Counted from the first letter of the stretch, positions 42,842 through 52,689 are shown. The stretch: DNA of 64,000 bases from Roseibacillus sp. (GCA_002686085.1 NZAC01000034.1:1-64000); one strand, 5' to 3'. Translations and numbers: made by a program. The notes: generated from the letters alone by a model not told the origin.

Positions 42842-43579
42842 TTATAGAGATGGATTGCCTGCTTCTCCCTCTGCGGCTTGGGCGACCCTTTGCCGGCGAA
42901 TCTTCGCGAGAGTCGCATAATACATCATTGCACAATGCGCATACTTGGTCCGTCCGCGGAGAAGATTCGCCGATTGCTCCCATGAGCCCCATCGGATCAC
43001 GTTGATCTCAACATCCCGGGTGGCCCACTTTCTCATCAGCTTCAACGTTGGGTGGTAGATATCGATCGTGTTCGTTCCTGCTAAGGAGCGCCCATAGTCA
43101 TCGACGACGTAGACATGCGGAAGTCCCTTGATCCTGAATGCAGTTCCCACGGGATATCGGGACCAATCAGCTGCCGCGCTCCTGACCCGGCCATACTTGA
43201 GGATTGTGCCCATCGCGTTGAGGCGGCCTTCTGCGCCAACCTCGTTCTCCTGATGGGAGTAGGACGTTGTGCGCACGTAACGATGCCGCACGGATTCACT
43301 GTGGTAGGTAGGCCGGCCGTATCTATCGACTGGCAAGGTCGAGGCCGAAGCCTTCACCGCGAGATCGACCTGAGCCGGCAGAAACCCGTCGCCTTGCCGA
43401 CCGCTTCCCGCGGAGGACCAGAGAGAGCCAATCCATGCAGCTTGGGCAGACTTCACCTTTTCCAGCTTGCTCTGCGAAGTCGCCCCGGGCAGAGGGGTCG
43501 CCGGCTGGAAGAAGCTGCAGCTGGGCAAGACGCTTGCGGCAGAAATGATCAACGCCACTTTGAGGAGCAGGACTTTCAT
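42842..43579 (-). CDS. 3D-domain lipoprotein
   Basis: The 245-residue protein has a lipoprotein signal (LIISAASVLPSC, Cys21). The C-terminal half holds the 3D domain: SRYPVGTAFRIKGLPHVYVV, then DDYGRSLAGTNTIDIY and WATRDVEINVIRWGS. The three conserved Asp of the domain are recognisable. 3D domains occur in MltA-like lytic transglycosylases and resuscitation factors, so action on peptidoglycan is inferred. It is followed by nth on the same strand. Confidence 0.85.
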   Translation of the reverse strand: MKVLLLKVALIISAASVLPSCSFFQPATPLPGATSQSKLEKVKSAQAAWIGSLWSSAGSGRQGDGFLPAQVDLAVKASASTLPVDRYGRPTYHSESVRHRYVRTTSYSHQENEVGAEGRLNAMGTILKYGRVRSAAADWSRYPVGTAFRIKGLPHVYVVDDYGRSLAGTNTIDIYHPTLKLMRKWATRDVEINVIRWGSWEQSANLLRGRTKYAHCAMMYYATLAKIRRQRVAQAAEGEAGNPSL

Positions 43580-43796
43580 GAAGACAGGCAGGGAGGCTTG
43601 ATTGTCAATAAGGCCAAGGAAGTGCTCGGCCGCATTTTTTAGTCTAAAGGGCCCACTCCGACAATACTTTATTCACAAAACTATTCGCGCACAGGGCGAA
43701 CCTCGAGCGACGCACGCACTTAAACTTGCCATCCGCAACACCGGGAGCCCTGAGTTGGGGCTTGGTCCCCGCGACTCTTCCTGCTTCCTTGGGTCG

Positions 43797-44657
43797 GTGT
43801 CCCCGGTTCACTCGCTCATCGAGTATCTTCAGCAGCTCGCACGCAGTGGCGAACGTTACATTCGCCTCGACGAAGAAGCTAAAGAGATCCTCCGCGAGAG
43901 AATCCGCAAAGGGAAGCGCTCGGTAAAGGCTGGCCCCCGACATCCCCCAGTCCCCAAGGCGGTGGATATTGACCCCGGCAACAGCCAGCAGACCGAAGCC
44001 CCCCCTCCGAAGCTGAAAGCAGAGGGCGAAAGCGCAATCGAGAAACTCGCTTCCCTCAGGAAGCAGGCCGAAACATGGGAACCAGCCCTCGCGCTGTCAT
44101 CACTACGCGACACGATGGTATTTGCTACGGGCAACCCTGAAGCAGAGCTCATGCTGGTTGGAGAAGCCCCGGGTTACGAGGAAGAGCGGCGAGGCCAGCC
44201 CTTTGTTGGAAAAGCCGGGCAAAAACTGGATCAGATTCTGATGGCGATGGGGTTTTCCCGGGAGAACGTCTACATTTCCAACATCTGTAAATTTCGGCCC
44301 GCGCTGAAAAACCAGACCACCAACAATCGAAAACCAACTCCCCTGGAGATGCAGGCCTGCCTTCCCTTCGTGAGGGCAGAAATCGAAATTGTGCGACCCA
44401 AGTGCATTGTCGCCCTCGGAGGAACGGCGGCAGAGGGGCTCTTGAACTATGAAAACCAACCCGTCGGCCGCATGCGAGAGCAGTGGCATGAGTTTGAGGG
44501 TATTCCACTGAGGGTGACCTACCATCCGTCCTACCTCCTTCACAACGATTCGGCAGTCACCGAGAAACGCAAAGTGTGGGAAGACATGTTAAGCGTTATG
44601 GAGTTTCTTGAGATGCCGATATCTCAGAAGCAGCGTGCATTTTTCGCTGAAAAATAG
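43797..44657 (+). CDS. Family 4-like uracil-DNA glycosylase lacking the N-terminal CxxC
   Basis: The 286-residue enzyme has GEAPGYEEERRGQPFVGKAG (122-141), NVYISNICKFRP, LEMQACLPFVRAEIE and the C-terminal VTYHPSYLLHN of family 4 uracil-DNA glycosylases. Those carry a 4Fe-4S cluster on CxxC plus two later Cys. Here Cys164 and Cys188 remain, but the segment before GEAPG has no CxxC. An N-terminal 80-residue charged extension is present. GTG 43797 is chosen; the frame continues upstream to 43602 through non-conserved sequence. Confidence 0.85.
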   Translation: MSPVHSLIEYLQQLARSGERYIRLDEEAKEILRERIRKGKRSVKAGPRHPPVPKAVDIDPGNSQQTEAPPPKLKAEGESAIEKLASLRKQAETWEPALALSSLRDTMVFATGNPEAELMLVGEAPGYEEERRGQPFVGKAGQKLDQILMAMGFSRENVYISNICKFRPALKNQTTNNRKPTPLEMQACLPFVRAEIEIVRPKCIVALGGTAAEGLLNYENQPVGRMREQWHEFEGIPLRVTYHPSYLLHNDSAVTEKRKVWEDMLSVMEFLEMPISQKQRAFFAEK

Positions 44658-44945
44658 GCCGCAGGAAGTTTCTCGGCCCAGCAACGAAATTTCTTGTACG
44701 AATCAACGTTAATCCGTCGTTTCATGTCTGAGGTGACCGGCACACTGTGACGGCCCCGGACCCTTTCTACTCTTCTTTGCAGTCTATAGAAACGGTCTAG
44801 CCCCGTCGGATTGGTCTCCGGCGGGGCTTTTTTGCGTATCTCGGGATGACTGATGGCTTACCTAGTGGTCTGGGAAATCCATTAAGCCTGTTCTCTCCGG
44901 TGCTGTTCTTTGACATTCGGCTCTTTGAATTCCAAGCTACTGCCC
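44658..44945 (+). other. Intergenic region with terminator, possible small RNA
   Basis: No protein gene of convincing length is present between the glycosylase stop and the M3 peptidase start. A strong terminator lies at 44799-44833, about 140 bases after the stop codon. The stretch before it could be a long 3' UTR or a small RNA gene; I found no tRNA or known RNA fold. Confidence 0.4.
44799..44833 (+). terminator. Intrinsic terminator
   Basis: AGCCCCGTCGG (44799-44809) and CCGGCGGGGCT (44818-44828) pair with one mismatch and are followed by a run of T. It ends the transcript of the glycosylase gene or of a small RNA and precedes the M3 peptidase gene. Confidence 0.85.
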
Positions 44946-47045
44946 ATGGCCGATCATCCCTTCCTCGCTGAGGACTTCCACATTCCCTGGTCTCAATTGA
45001 TCCCTGAAAAGGTAGAGGTCGACATAGAAGCGGGTATCCTTGAGGCCCAGCAGCGCATTGATGCAATCTGCTCCGTGCCTCACGAGCAGTTGACCTACGA
45101 CAATACATTTGCCGCTCTAGAAGCTGCCACCGAATCTCTCTCCCGTGGCTGGGGCAGACTCAACCATCTCTCGTCTGTCCGAGACAACGACACCCAGCGA
45201 AGCGCGCTGAACAAGATGCTTCCCAAGGTGACAGCCTTTCACGCCTCCATTCCCCTCAACGCGAAATTGTGGGCAAACTTGAAGTCGTTTGCGGAGTCCG
45301 ATTCCGTAAAGAAACTTGATCCCGTATCGGGGCGTTTCGTTGAAGAAACCTGTGCGGAATTCCGCGACGCCGGAGCGGATTTACCCCCGGATAAAAAAGC
45401 GCGAATGGCCCAGTTGCAGAGTGAGTTGGCCAAGGCCACCAAGAAGTTCGGAGAAAACGTCCTGGACTCCGTAAAAGAGTGGGAACTCGTTGTGGAAGAC
45501 GAGGCCTTGCTGGCAGGACTTCCGGAGAGCAGCCGGGCCTCTGCACGTGCAGATGCAGAAGCCAAGGGGCTCGGTTCGCCAGAGGCTCCCTGCTGGCGTT
45601 TCAATATGCAATTTCCTTCCTTCTATCCAGTCCTGCAATATGCAGACAGCGAAGAGCTCCGCAAGATGGTCTTTGAGGGCCGAGGCTCCATTGGGCGCAG
45701 CGGCAAGTTCGATAATTCAACTCTCGTCTGGGAAATCGTCCGACTCCGGCAGGAAAAAGCAGAATTGCTGGGCTTCAAAAATTTCGCCGACCTCAACTTA
45801 CAGCGGAGCATGGTCGGTAACGGGAACAGGGCACTTGGATTTGTTGAAGACCTCCATGAGCGCATCGTCGATGCGTTCCGTAACGAATGCCTTCAGATCG
45901 AAAACTACAAAGCCCGCAAAACCGGCCAAGAAGTCAACCGCTTGGAGCCATGGGAAGTGTCCTACTGGGCAGAGAAGCAGCGAAAGGAAAAGTATGATTT
46001 TGATGACGAAGACCTGCGCCCCTACTTTCAGGTCGACAACGTAATGGAAGGCCTGTTCGGCCTGACTAGCCGACTCTTCGGGGTAACGATCACGCCACGC
46101 CAAGGAATCTTCGTCGAATCAGGGTCTTCTCACTCCGGGGAAGAAGTTGAGGTGTGGCACCCAGAGGTCAGCTTTTACGACCTGCATGATTCGGAGTCAG
46201 GGGAGCTCCTTGGCTCTTTCTACGCTGACTGGCACCCCCGGGAATCAAAGCGTAGCGGGGCATGGATGAATTACCTTGAAACAGGGTTACCCGGAAGTGG
46301 AGACAGCGAGCGCAAGCCGCATCTTGGGCTGATCACCGGTAATCTCACCAAGCCCATCGGCGACCAACCTGCTCTGCTCACACACAGTGAAGTGGAAACG
46401 ATTTTCCATGAATTTGGCCACCTTCTTCACCAACTCCTCAGCGACGTCCCGGTAAAAAGTCTTTCAGGGGTGAATGTGCCACGCGACTGGGTCGAGCTGC
46501 CTTCGCAGATCATGGAGAACTTCTGCTGGGACCGGGACTCACTAAACTTTTTTGCCCGACACCATGAAACTGGCGAGCCCATTCCGGAAGAGTTGTTTGA
46601 AAAAATGATCGCCGCCCGAAACTATCTGAGTGCCTCTGCCACTATGCGTCAGCTTGCACTAGGGAAGCTTGACCTCGAACTTCACACTCAGCCCGCAGCG
46701 TATCTCGATCGAGACCTCGATGAGGTAGACCAAGAAATACTGGAGGACTATAAGGCCGTTCTGGCCTCACCTACCCCAACCATTGCTCGCCAGTTTAACC
46801 ATCTATTCGACAGCCCCGGAGGATACGCCGCAGGCTACTACTCTTATAAGTGGTCAGAAGTTCTCGACGCTGACGCATTCACTCGCTTCAGAACCGAGGG
46901 TGTGCTCAACCCTGAAACGGGGCGTGCGTTTCGAGATCACATCCTGAGTAAGGGCAACTCACGCCCAGTGGACGAGCTCTATCGTGACTTCATGGGCCGG
47001 GACCCGGAATTGCAACCACTGCTCGAGCGCAACGGATTGGCTTAA
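44946..47045 (+). CDS. M3 family oligopeptidase (oligopeptidase A/PrlC-like)
   Basis: The 699-residue cytoplasmic zinc peptidase degrades short peptides, including cleaved signal peptides. The zinc motif HEFGH lies at 488-492 (ETIFHEFGHLLHQLL), with the third ligand region LPSQIMENFCWD downstream. FYDLHDSESGELLGSFYADW and the C-terminal SPGGYAAGYYSYKWSEVLDAD are typical of this family. The start is ATG 44946. It is preceded by a terminator and convergent with the zinc-ribbon gene. Confidence 0.93.
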   Translation: MADHPFLAEDFHIPWSQLIPEKVEVDIEAGILEAQQRIDAICSVPHEQLTYDNTFAALEAATESLSRGWGRLNHLSSVRDNDTQRSALNKMLPKVTAFHASIPLNAKLWANLKSFAESDSVKKLDPVSGRFVEETCAEFRDAGADLPPDKKARMAQLQSELAKATKKFGENVLDSVKEWELVVEDEALLAGLPESSRASARADAEAKGLGSPEAPCWRFNMQFPSFYPVLQYADSEELRKMVFEGRGSIGRSGKFDNSTLVWEIVRLRQEKAELLGFKNFADLNLQRSMVGNGNRALGFVEDLHERIVDAFRNECLQIENYKARKTGQEVNRLEPWEVSYWAEKQRKEKYDFDDEDLRPYFQVDNVMEGLFGLTSRLFGVTITPRQGIFVESGSSHSGEEVEVWHPEVSFYDLHDSESGELLGSFYADWHPRESKRSGAWMNYLETGLPGSGDSERKPHLGLITGNLTKPIGDQPALLTHSEVETIFHEFGHLLHQLLSDVPVKSLSGVNVPRDWVELPSQIMENFCWDRDSLNFFARHHETGEPIPEELFEKMIAARNYLSASATMRQLALGKLDLELHTQPAAYLDRDLDEVDQEILEDYKAVLASPTPTIARQFNHLFDSPGGYAAGYYSYKWSEVLDADAFTRFRTEGVLNPETGRAFRDHILSKGNSRPVDELYRDFMGRDPELQPLLERNGLA

Positions 47046-47060
47046 CGCTCAGGCCGTCGG

Positions 47061-48572
47061 TCAATTCTTGGCAGCCCGGAAGCGATCGGGGAGCCAGGAC
47101 GTTGAAACAACGTCCTCGATCTCCACTATCGCGCCTGAGAACCCCTGCGTATCAACCTCCCTTTTATGCCGCAGGAGAAGCAGAGCCATCACCGCCTCGT
47201 GGCGCTTGAAGGTGACAGGCCGGTTTCGCAACGCATCCTCGATCTTCCAGTCATCACCAAGATCTCTGGGCGCATACGCCAGAATCCTGTGCTGCTCCGC
47301 ACGGTCATGGAGGATATAACTCTGCCACTTCTCGCTATCGTATCCACTGATGTAAAGGTCCGTCAGATGGAGCCAAACCCGCATCTCAACTGGAGCCTCT
47401 GGCTGACTGGAAAGAAAGTCTGACCAAGGCATGTCTCCCACTTCCGCGAAAAATTCCCAGAAGACTTTCGGCATGGATCCCTCAGGGAGCAGTAAAAGCC
47501 TTCTCCCCTTCTCTCCCGGAGAATCGACTCTATAGAGAAACTGTGGCCTGCCACCCTTTCCAGTTGCGCGATCCTGAAGAGTAAGTTCGTAAGCGTCAGG
47601 CTTTGAGAGAGGTTTAAAATAGCGCTCAAACTTATTGCGGATGATTTCTGATTGCCACACGAATGGCAGAGCTGCTTGCGCGCTGGTCGCATTCAGGTAA
47701 CCCCGGGCAACAGTCTCGGCCATCGCCGCTTCCGGGTCGTCTTCCATCAGCTGACTCAAGCCTGTCGTCTGGGGACTTGCGAGCGTTAGCTCTTCTCCCA
47801 CTTTCTCTCCACGAGCAAGAAAAGTCCCAGTCCATAGAATCATAGCCACACTCAGCAGGGCGACCCCGATCACGGCGACAAGGACAGTGGTTTTTGGAAA
47901 GCTACGAATGAGCCCCGAACCCCCTGTGCCATGACGCAAAGAGCTTGCCTCCTCTGTCCAGTCCTTCTGTCCGTTTCTTTCCCGCTGAAAGTTATGTGCT
48001 ATTTGAGCAGCTTCGCGCCGGACCAATACCCGGGCTTCAACGGGGTTTGCCTTGGTATCTTCTTTGCTCCCTTCCGTTTCTTGAGGATCCAGATGGATGA
48101 CTCCCGAGATGCTCTCCCGGTTACTCCTCGCGTCCCCGTCTACCCGTTCCTCGCTGGTTGAAACTTCAACGGATTCCTCCCATTTCTTTCTATGATCTGT
48201 GCTTTTTTCTTCAGGCGGTAAAGACGCCTTCCCCTCATGCCGATTTAGCCTTTCGTCCAAAACTCCCACACTGTCAGCAAGAGCCTTCAGTGCTCTGGCA
48301 AGAGTGACATCCGTGGTGTCACTCTCGGCGGATTCGGCGGCGGGTTTCTTGTAGCGCTCCACCAGGAGGGCCGATTTGTCTGCGACCGAACTTAAGTCAA
48401 TGGGCGCAAATTCTTCCGGGAGGGTCATACTCACAGGAATTGCCATTTGCTCATCGCATTCCCGGTAGCGAACTTTCACCTGGCACCCGGGGCACGTTTT
48501 TTCCGCTTTTGAGTTTAGCTCCTCAAAAACGACTTCGGCGCCACAAGCAGCACATTTAAGAGTTACAGCCAT
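47061..48572 (-). CDS. Zinc-ribbon membrane protein of unknown function
   Basis: The 503-residue protein begins MAVTLKCAACGAEVVFEE, and CPGC follows after about 20 residues, giving a CxxC-CxxC zinc ribbon. A long charged linker comes next, then one membrane helix (TVLVAVIGVALLSVAMILW). The C-terminal domain of about 230 residues contains ARGYLNATSAQAALPFVW, AYELTLQDR and HEAVMALLLLRHKR, for which I know no family. Start at 48572 is placed on the zinc ribbon. A sensor-like arrangement is possible but unproven. Confidence 0.75.
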   Translation of the reverse strand: MAVTLKCAACGAEVVFEELNSKAEKTCPGCQVKVRYRECDEQMAIPVSMTLPEEFAPIDLSSVADKSALLVERYKKPAAESAESDTTDVTLARALKALADSVGVLDERLNRHEGKASLPPEEKSTDHRKKWEESVEVSTSEERVDGDARSNRESISGVIHLDPQETEGSKEDTKANPVEARVLVRREAAQIAHNFQRERNGQKDWTEEASSLRHGTGGSGLIRSFPKTTVLVAVIGVALLSVAMILWTGTFLARGEKVGEELTLASPQTTGLSQLMEDDPEAAMAETVARGYLNATSAQAALPFVWQSEIIRNKFERYFKPLSKPDAYELTLQDRATGKGGRPQFLYRVDSPGEKGRRLLLLPEGSMPKVFWEFFAEVGDMPWSDFLSSQPEAPVEMRVWLHLTDLYISGYDSEKWQSYILHDRAEQHRILAYAPRDLGDDWKIEDALRNRPVTFKRHEAVMALLLLRHKREVDTQGFSGAIVEIEDVVSTSWLPDRFRAAKN

Positions 48573-48771
48573 CGTCCGGGGTGCAACAGGGACTGTGTGC
48601 TCCCTGCCGGGAAGAGATCTTGCCTGCGGCATCCCGTAGGAAACAAGGAAGAAGATGGCCCCTTCCAAAAACTATATCCAGACAGGGGACCTAGGGTCTG
48701 ACGGTCTCCCGGGCCATTCCCTTGGAGCTCAAATAAATGCTCCCCTCCGCTGACAGCTCTCCCATCGTTAT

Positions 48772-48978
48772 TTATTTACCTGCAATATCCCCATGTGCGG
48801 CCACTTGATCAGGGTCCTTCTCTCCGGTGATGCTATCCTGCGATTCTTCCTCGGTGGAGATCGTACTTGAAGGAGAGGGGCGAAGGTAGCTCTCCATTGG
48901 CACTTCCCGAAAAAAGGTTAGTGCCAACCATGCCAAAATCAGGGCTCCTACTGAGGTGACAAAGAAGCGGAGGTTCAT
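48772..48978 (-). CDS. Small single-helix membrane protein (68 residues)
   Basis: The product starts MNLRFFVTSVGALILAWLALTFF, one membrane helix or uncleaved signal. A hydrophilic tail rich in Ser, Glu and Asp follows (STISTEEESQDSITGEKDPD). It is transcribed toward the zinc-ribbon gene and lies in an otherwise empty stretch. Coding status rests on size and sensible composition only. Confidence 0.5.
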   Translation of the reverse strand: MNLRFFVTSVGALILAWLALTFFREVPMESYLRPSPSSTISTEEESQDSITGEKDPDQVAAHGDIAGK

Positions 48979-49098
48979 TAGAGGGGACTTTGCTGAGCGA
49001 AGCCTAATTTCTCTTAAATTTTAATGTTAAGCAATCTATTTCCCCGCCGCGAATAGAGGAAGGGCCAACCCTCTGGAGCCAATACATCCTTTCATTCT

Positions 49099-50532
49099 CT
49101 ATCGCCGCCCCAGAACGTTCGGATCCGAAGCGATCCCGTAGCGATCCACACTGCTAACCGCAATAGCGTCTGGAGAGCCCCTAAGGCTCACATTCAGACG
49201 GGACCCATGTGTCACGGCGTATGTGTTCCAACTGGAGCCATAACGGGCTTGGACAACATACTTGGTGGCAGCCGGAACCTTGGACCATTGCAGAAGGGTC
49301 AACCCTTTACTCGCACTTGCACGCAAGCGCGGCGCCTGAGGCCTCGTCTTGCTCAACCACGGCATGGGTGGCACGAGGGCAGGATGAGTGTAGATACTCT
49401 TGCTTAATGCCGTAGTGATCCCCCCTCGGTTTTCCATCAGGGACTTCGCGCTCCAATGAACATGCCCAGCGTAATTTCGGCCTACACTACGTGAGAGACG
49501 TAACTGGTTCACCATTTCGCTGGCAGGTCGACCTGGATCCTCGGTGGACTTGATACGAGCTGTCGCAAGTCCGGGCCACACCGGACGGACGCCCTGGGCT
49601 CGCCACCATTCAAGGAGCAGAGGAAAACTCTGAGGACCTTTGATCCGCCAGTAGAGCTGGGGGGAAAGGTAATCACACCACCCTGAAGCAAGCCACTTCC
49701 GGGAGTCCGCAGCCAGATGTTCATAGGCGTTGATGTGAGCCATAGTTCCCCGGGGGACTCCTGGCTTCCAGATTCCAAAAGGACTGATCCCAACGCGCAC
49801 CCATGGCTTGATCCCCTTTACCTTCGAGTACATGCCCCGCACGAAGGAGTCCACATAGGCCCTACGCTGCGAAGGAGTTTTGCCATCTGGAAAGTCAGGG
49901 GTTGCCCGTCCTTTGACGAGATCGGGATAAGGGTAGAAATAATCGTCAATATGGACTCCGTCTACGTCGTAACGTCTCACTACATCGGCTATAACGTCCA
50001 AAGCCCGGCGCCTCGTAAAGCTGCTCGCCGGGTCCATCCACCGGTGGAGCTTGAAGTCGCGTATAATTGAGGGGTGGGTCCGGGAAACGTGATCTGGAGA
50101 AACCCGGTGGTCCCTGTGAGGCGTTGCCCGAAATGGATTAAACCATGCATGAACCTCGATATTGCGAGCGTGGGCCTGCTTAATACAGTAAGCGAGCGGA
50201 TCGTAGCCCGGATCTCTTCCCATAGTACCCGTGAGCCACGGGGACCAAGGCTCAATCCGCGATCGATATAGGGCGTCCGCTTGGGGGCGTACCTGGAAAA
50301 TTACTGCGTTCATCCGCAATGACGCCATCCGATCGAGAATCCGGGTTAGCTCGGCCTGCTGCCGCTGGGCGCTCAGTCCCTTTCTCGAAGGCCAATCAAT
50401 GTTGTAGACGCAGGCGATCCACGCCGCCCGAAATTCTCGGTCGGGAGCCGGCACTTTCTCCCTGCTTCCAACATAACTCTGGGCCAATGAACTGCAGACA
50501 AGGAACGCCCATACAACTACCGGTCGAAGCAT
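49099..50532 (-). CDS. GHL10 (DUF187) glycoside hydrolase-like protein
   Basis: The 477-residue exported protein (signal MLRPVVVWAFLVCSSLA) is a TIM-barrel of the GHL10 type. Motifs are EFRAAWIACVYNIDWPS, AVIFQVRPQADALY, EVHAWFNPFRAT, DVDGVHIDDYFYPYPDL, VRVGISPFGIWKPG and CDYLSPQLYWRI. Escherichia coli DigH of this family cuts denuded peptidoglycan glycan strands, so a cell-wall role is likely. A short C-terminal fibronectin-like segment follows. The gene is monocistronic. Confidence 0.88.
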   Translation of the reverse strand: MLRPVVVWAFLVCSSLAQSYVGSREKVPAPDREFRAAWIACVYNIDWPSRKGLSAQRQQAELTRILDRMASLRMNAVIFQVRPQADALYRSRIEPWSPWLTGTMGRDPGYDPLAYCIKQAHARNIEVHAWFNPFRATPHRDHRVSPDHVSRTHPSIIRDFKLHRWMDPASSFTRRRALDVIADVVRRYDVDGVHIDDYFYPYPDLVKGRATPDFPDGKTPSQRRAYVDSFVRGMYSKVKGIKPWVRVGISPFGIWKPGVPRGTMAHINAYEHLAADSRKWLASGWCDYLSPQLYWRIKGPQSFPLLLEWWRAQGVRPVWPGLATARIKSTEDPGRPASEMVNQLRLSRSVGRNYAGHVHWSAKSLMENRGGITTALSKSIYTHPALVPPMPWLSKTRPQAPRLRASASKGLTLLQWSKVPAATKYVVQARYGSSWNTYAVTHGSRLNVSLRGSPDAIAVSSVDRYGIASDPNVLGRR

Positions 50533-50631
50533 CAGACCTGAACGTTTCAGGTTTCCTTACTATTTCCAAGGCGATTCGACGGGCCTTCTTCCCCTATCCG
50601 ACTGACCGCTTGTTCCCCCAAGATCCACCTC

Positions 50632-51732
50632 CTACCAATTCAGACCATGGAGGGACTTCGGCAGAAACTTTCCATCTTTTCGGACCAACTTACCATCAAA
50701 CCAGATCTCGCCACCTCCATGATCGCTGCGCTGGATACTCACCATGTCCCAGTGCACCTTTGACTTGTTGCCATTGCTGGCCTCGTCATAAGCCTGCCCG
50801 GGGGTGAAATGGAAGGACCCGGCAATTTTTTCATCAAACAGTATATCACGCATGGGCTCACGGATTTCCGGATTAAAGCCCAAGGCGAATTCCCCGATAT
50901 AGCGCGCGCCTTCATCTGCATCGAGTATCTTGTTAATCTCCCGGTTTTTGCCTTCTGCCTGTGCGTTTACGATCCTGCCGTTCTCAAATTCTAATCTGAT
51001 CCCATCAAATGGGATCCCGTTATAAATCGTCGCGGCATTGTGCGTGATGACCCCGTTCACCGAGTTCTTGACCGGAGCGGTAAAACACTCTCCATCAGGA
51101 ATGTTACATTCGCCGCCACAGGGAATAGCGGGAATATCCTTGATCGAGAATTCCAGATCGGTTCCTGGTCCCTTGATATGAACATGCTCGGTTTTTGTCA
51201 TCAGACGACCCAGAGCGTTCATCGCAGGCTTCATGGCCTTGTAGTTCAGAAGACAAACCCGAAAGTAAAAATCCTCGAAGGCTTCCGTGCTCATTCCTGC
51301 CTGCTGGGCCATTGCCGCATGAGGCCAGCGCAATACGCACCACTTTGTTTTTTCCACCCGGTGACGCAGGACCCTGCGAGTATGCCCCTGAGCCAGATCC
51401 ATTCTCCCTGGGGGCACGTCACTCAATTCCGCGATATTGTGGCTCCCTCGCACAGCGATATAAGCATTCATATCCCGCATTTCGGCCATCCGATGCTTGG
51501 CCGTCAGCCGATACTGTTCATCCGTGGCGCCCACCAGGAGCTCCCGTGCAACCCGCATAGAATTCATCGTCACGAACGGAACTGCGCCACGCCGGCGCGC
51601 CTCGCGGACTAATGCAATTCCCACTTCTTCCGGGACATCATAAAGGTCAATGAGAACTTTTTCGCCCCTCTTGAGGTTAGTGGAGTGGCGAACTAGTTGC
51701 CCTGCGAGCTGATCAATACGGGGGTCGTGCAT
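50632..51732 (-). CDS. M29 family aminopeptidase
   Basis: The 366-residue metallo-aminopeptidase removes N-terminal residues. The metal ligands are visible in [35 protein letters not shown] and KVHWDMV, matching the AmpS/AmpT/PepS family. The N-terminal [20 protein letters not shown] block is also typical. A small 51-residue gene lies 24 nt upstream on the same strand and may be co-transcribed. Confidence 0.92.
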   Translation of the reverse strand: MHDPRIDQLAGQLVRHSTNLKRGEKVLIDLYDVPEEVGIALVREARRRGAVPFVTMNSMRVARELLVGATDEQYRLTAKHRMAEMRDMNAYIAVRGSHNIAELSDVPPGRMDLAQGHTRRVLRHRVEKTKWCVLRWPHAAMAQQAGMSTEAFEDFYFRVCLLNYKAMKPAMNALGRLMTKTEHVHIKGPGTDLEFSIKDIPAIPCGGECNIPDGECFTAPVKNSVNGVITHNAATIYNGIPFDGIRLEFENGRIVNAQAEGKNREINKILDADEGARYIGEFALGFNPEIREPMRDILFDEKIAGSFHFTPGQAYDEASNGNKSKVHWDMVSIQRSDHGGGEIWFDGKLVRKDGKFLPKSLHGLNW

Positions 51733-51756
51733 ACTTCCGGGAGTTTGGAGAAATTA

Positions 51757-51912
51757 TCATTTTAGTGCCAACAAAGTCAGAAACTGTTGCTCAAGGCCTT
51801 TTCGGGCGACATGAACCCTGAAGGTGCTGGAGAATTCCACCAAGTCGGGTGCTGTCTCCATGAAGCGGGGCGACAAGAAGCCGCCGAGATTCATGCCCAT
51901 GGATTTTACCAT
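51757..51912 (-). CDS. Putative small protein (51 residues) upstream of the aminopeptidase
   Basis: ATG 51912 has GGAGG eight bases before it, one of the better ribosome-binding sites in this window. The 51-residue product starts MVKSMGMNLGGFLSPRF and ends ARKGLEQQFLTLLALK, a mix that could form one or two helices. It has no recognised family. Its stop is 24 nt from the aminopeptidase start. The rest of the 51733-52065 gap shows nothing else. Confidence 0.45.
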   Translation of the reverse strand: MVKSMGMNLGGFLSPRFMETAPDLVEFSSTFRVHVARKGLEQQFLTLLALK

Positions 51913-52065
51913 AATCAAAGCCTCCGCACTATGCCGCCCTTCTTTAATGTGAGCAAGTGAAAGGAGAGCGCCGCCCAGCCCTCAAGCCTGATAAAATGGT
52001 CCCCCTGAACACTGGATTGACTCCCTACGCTTGTCTCACGGAGCATCCGCTTCTAGCCTTCAGGG

Positions 52066-52689
52066 GTGATTCGTCTCGGCATTCTGGGCTCCGGCTCTGG
52101 CTCCAATATGCAGGCCATCCTCGATGCTATCCAAAATGGTCAGTTGGAAGCTGAAATCGTCATGGTCCTCAGCGATATTCCGGATGCCTATATTCTTGAG
52201 AGAGCGGGACAGGCAGGATTACCCACGGGGCTGATCGACTGCAGAGGCCTCCGCTCCAAGTTTCCGGAGGACGCGCAGAGAGAAGCCGCGGACATTCTCA
52301 AACAGGCCGGGGCAGAATTGATTTGTCTCGCGGGGTTCATGCGACTCCTCCGGTCTCCTCTCCTCGATGCCTTTCCCGGGCGAATCATCAATATTCACCC
52401 TTCTCTTCTCCCCGATTTTCCCGGCCTCGACGCATGGACCCAGGCTGTAGAGGCAGGAGCTCGTGAGAGCGGGTGCACCGTCCATTATGTCGATAGAGGA
52501 ATGGACACCGGCCCCATTATCGCCCAAGCCAGAGTCCCTGTTCATCCCAATGACACCCCGGGCTCTCTCCACGCCAGGATTCAGGGCGAGGAACACAAGA
52601 TTTACCCGGCCGCCATTGCCACAGTTGCCGTAGAAATTGAACGGCAGTTGACCCCGGGGAACGATCGCCCCCAAAAAACAGTGCTTTAA
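52066..52689 (+). CDS. purN: Phosphoribosylglycinamide formyltransferase
   Basis: The 207-residue enzyme transfers formyl from 10-formyl-THF to GAR in purine synthesis. It has the N-terminal GILGSGSGSNMQAI, then LICLAGFMRLL and INIHPSLLPDFPGLDAW. HPSLLP contains the catalytic His, and DRGMDTGPIIAQ the catalytic Asp. Start is GTG 52066. No other purine gene is adjacent. Confidence 0.95.
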   Translation: MIRLGILGSGSGSNMQAILDAIQNGQLEAEIVMVLSDIPDAYILERAGQAGLPTGLIDCRGLRSKFPEDAQREAADILKQAGAELICLAGFMRLLRSPLLDAFPGRIINIHPSLLPDFPGLDAWTQAVEAGARESGCTVHYVDRGMDTGPIIAQARVPVHPNDTPGSLHARIQGEEHKIYPAAIATVAVEIERQLTPGNDRPQKTVL

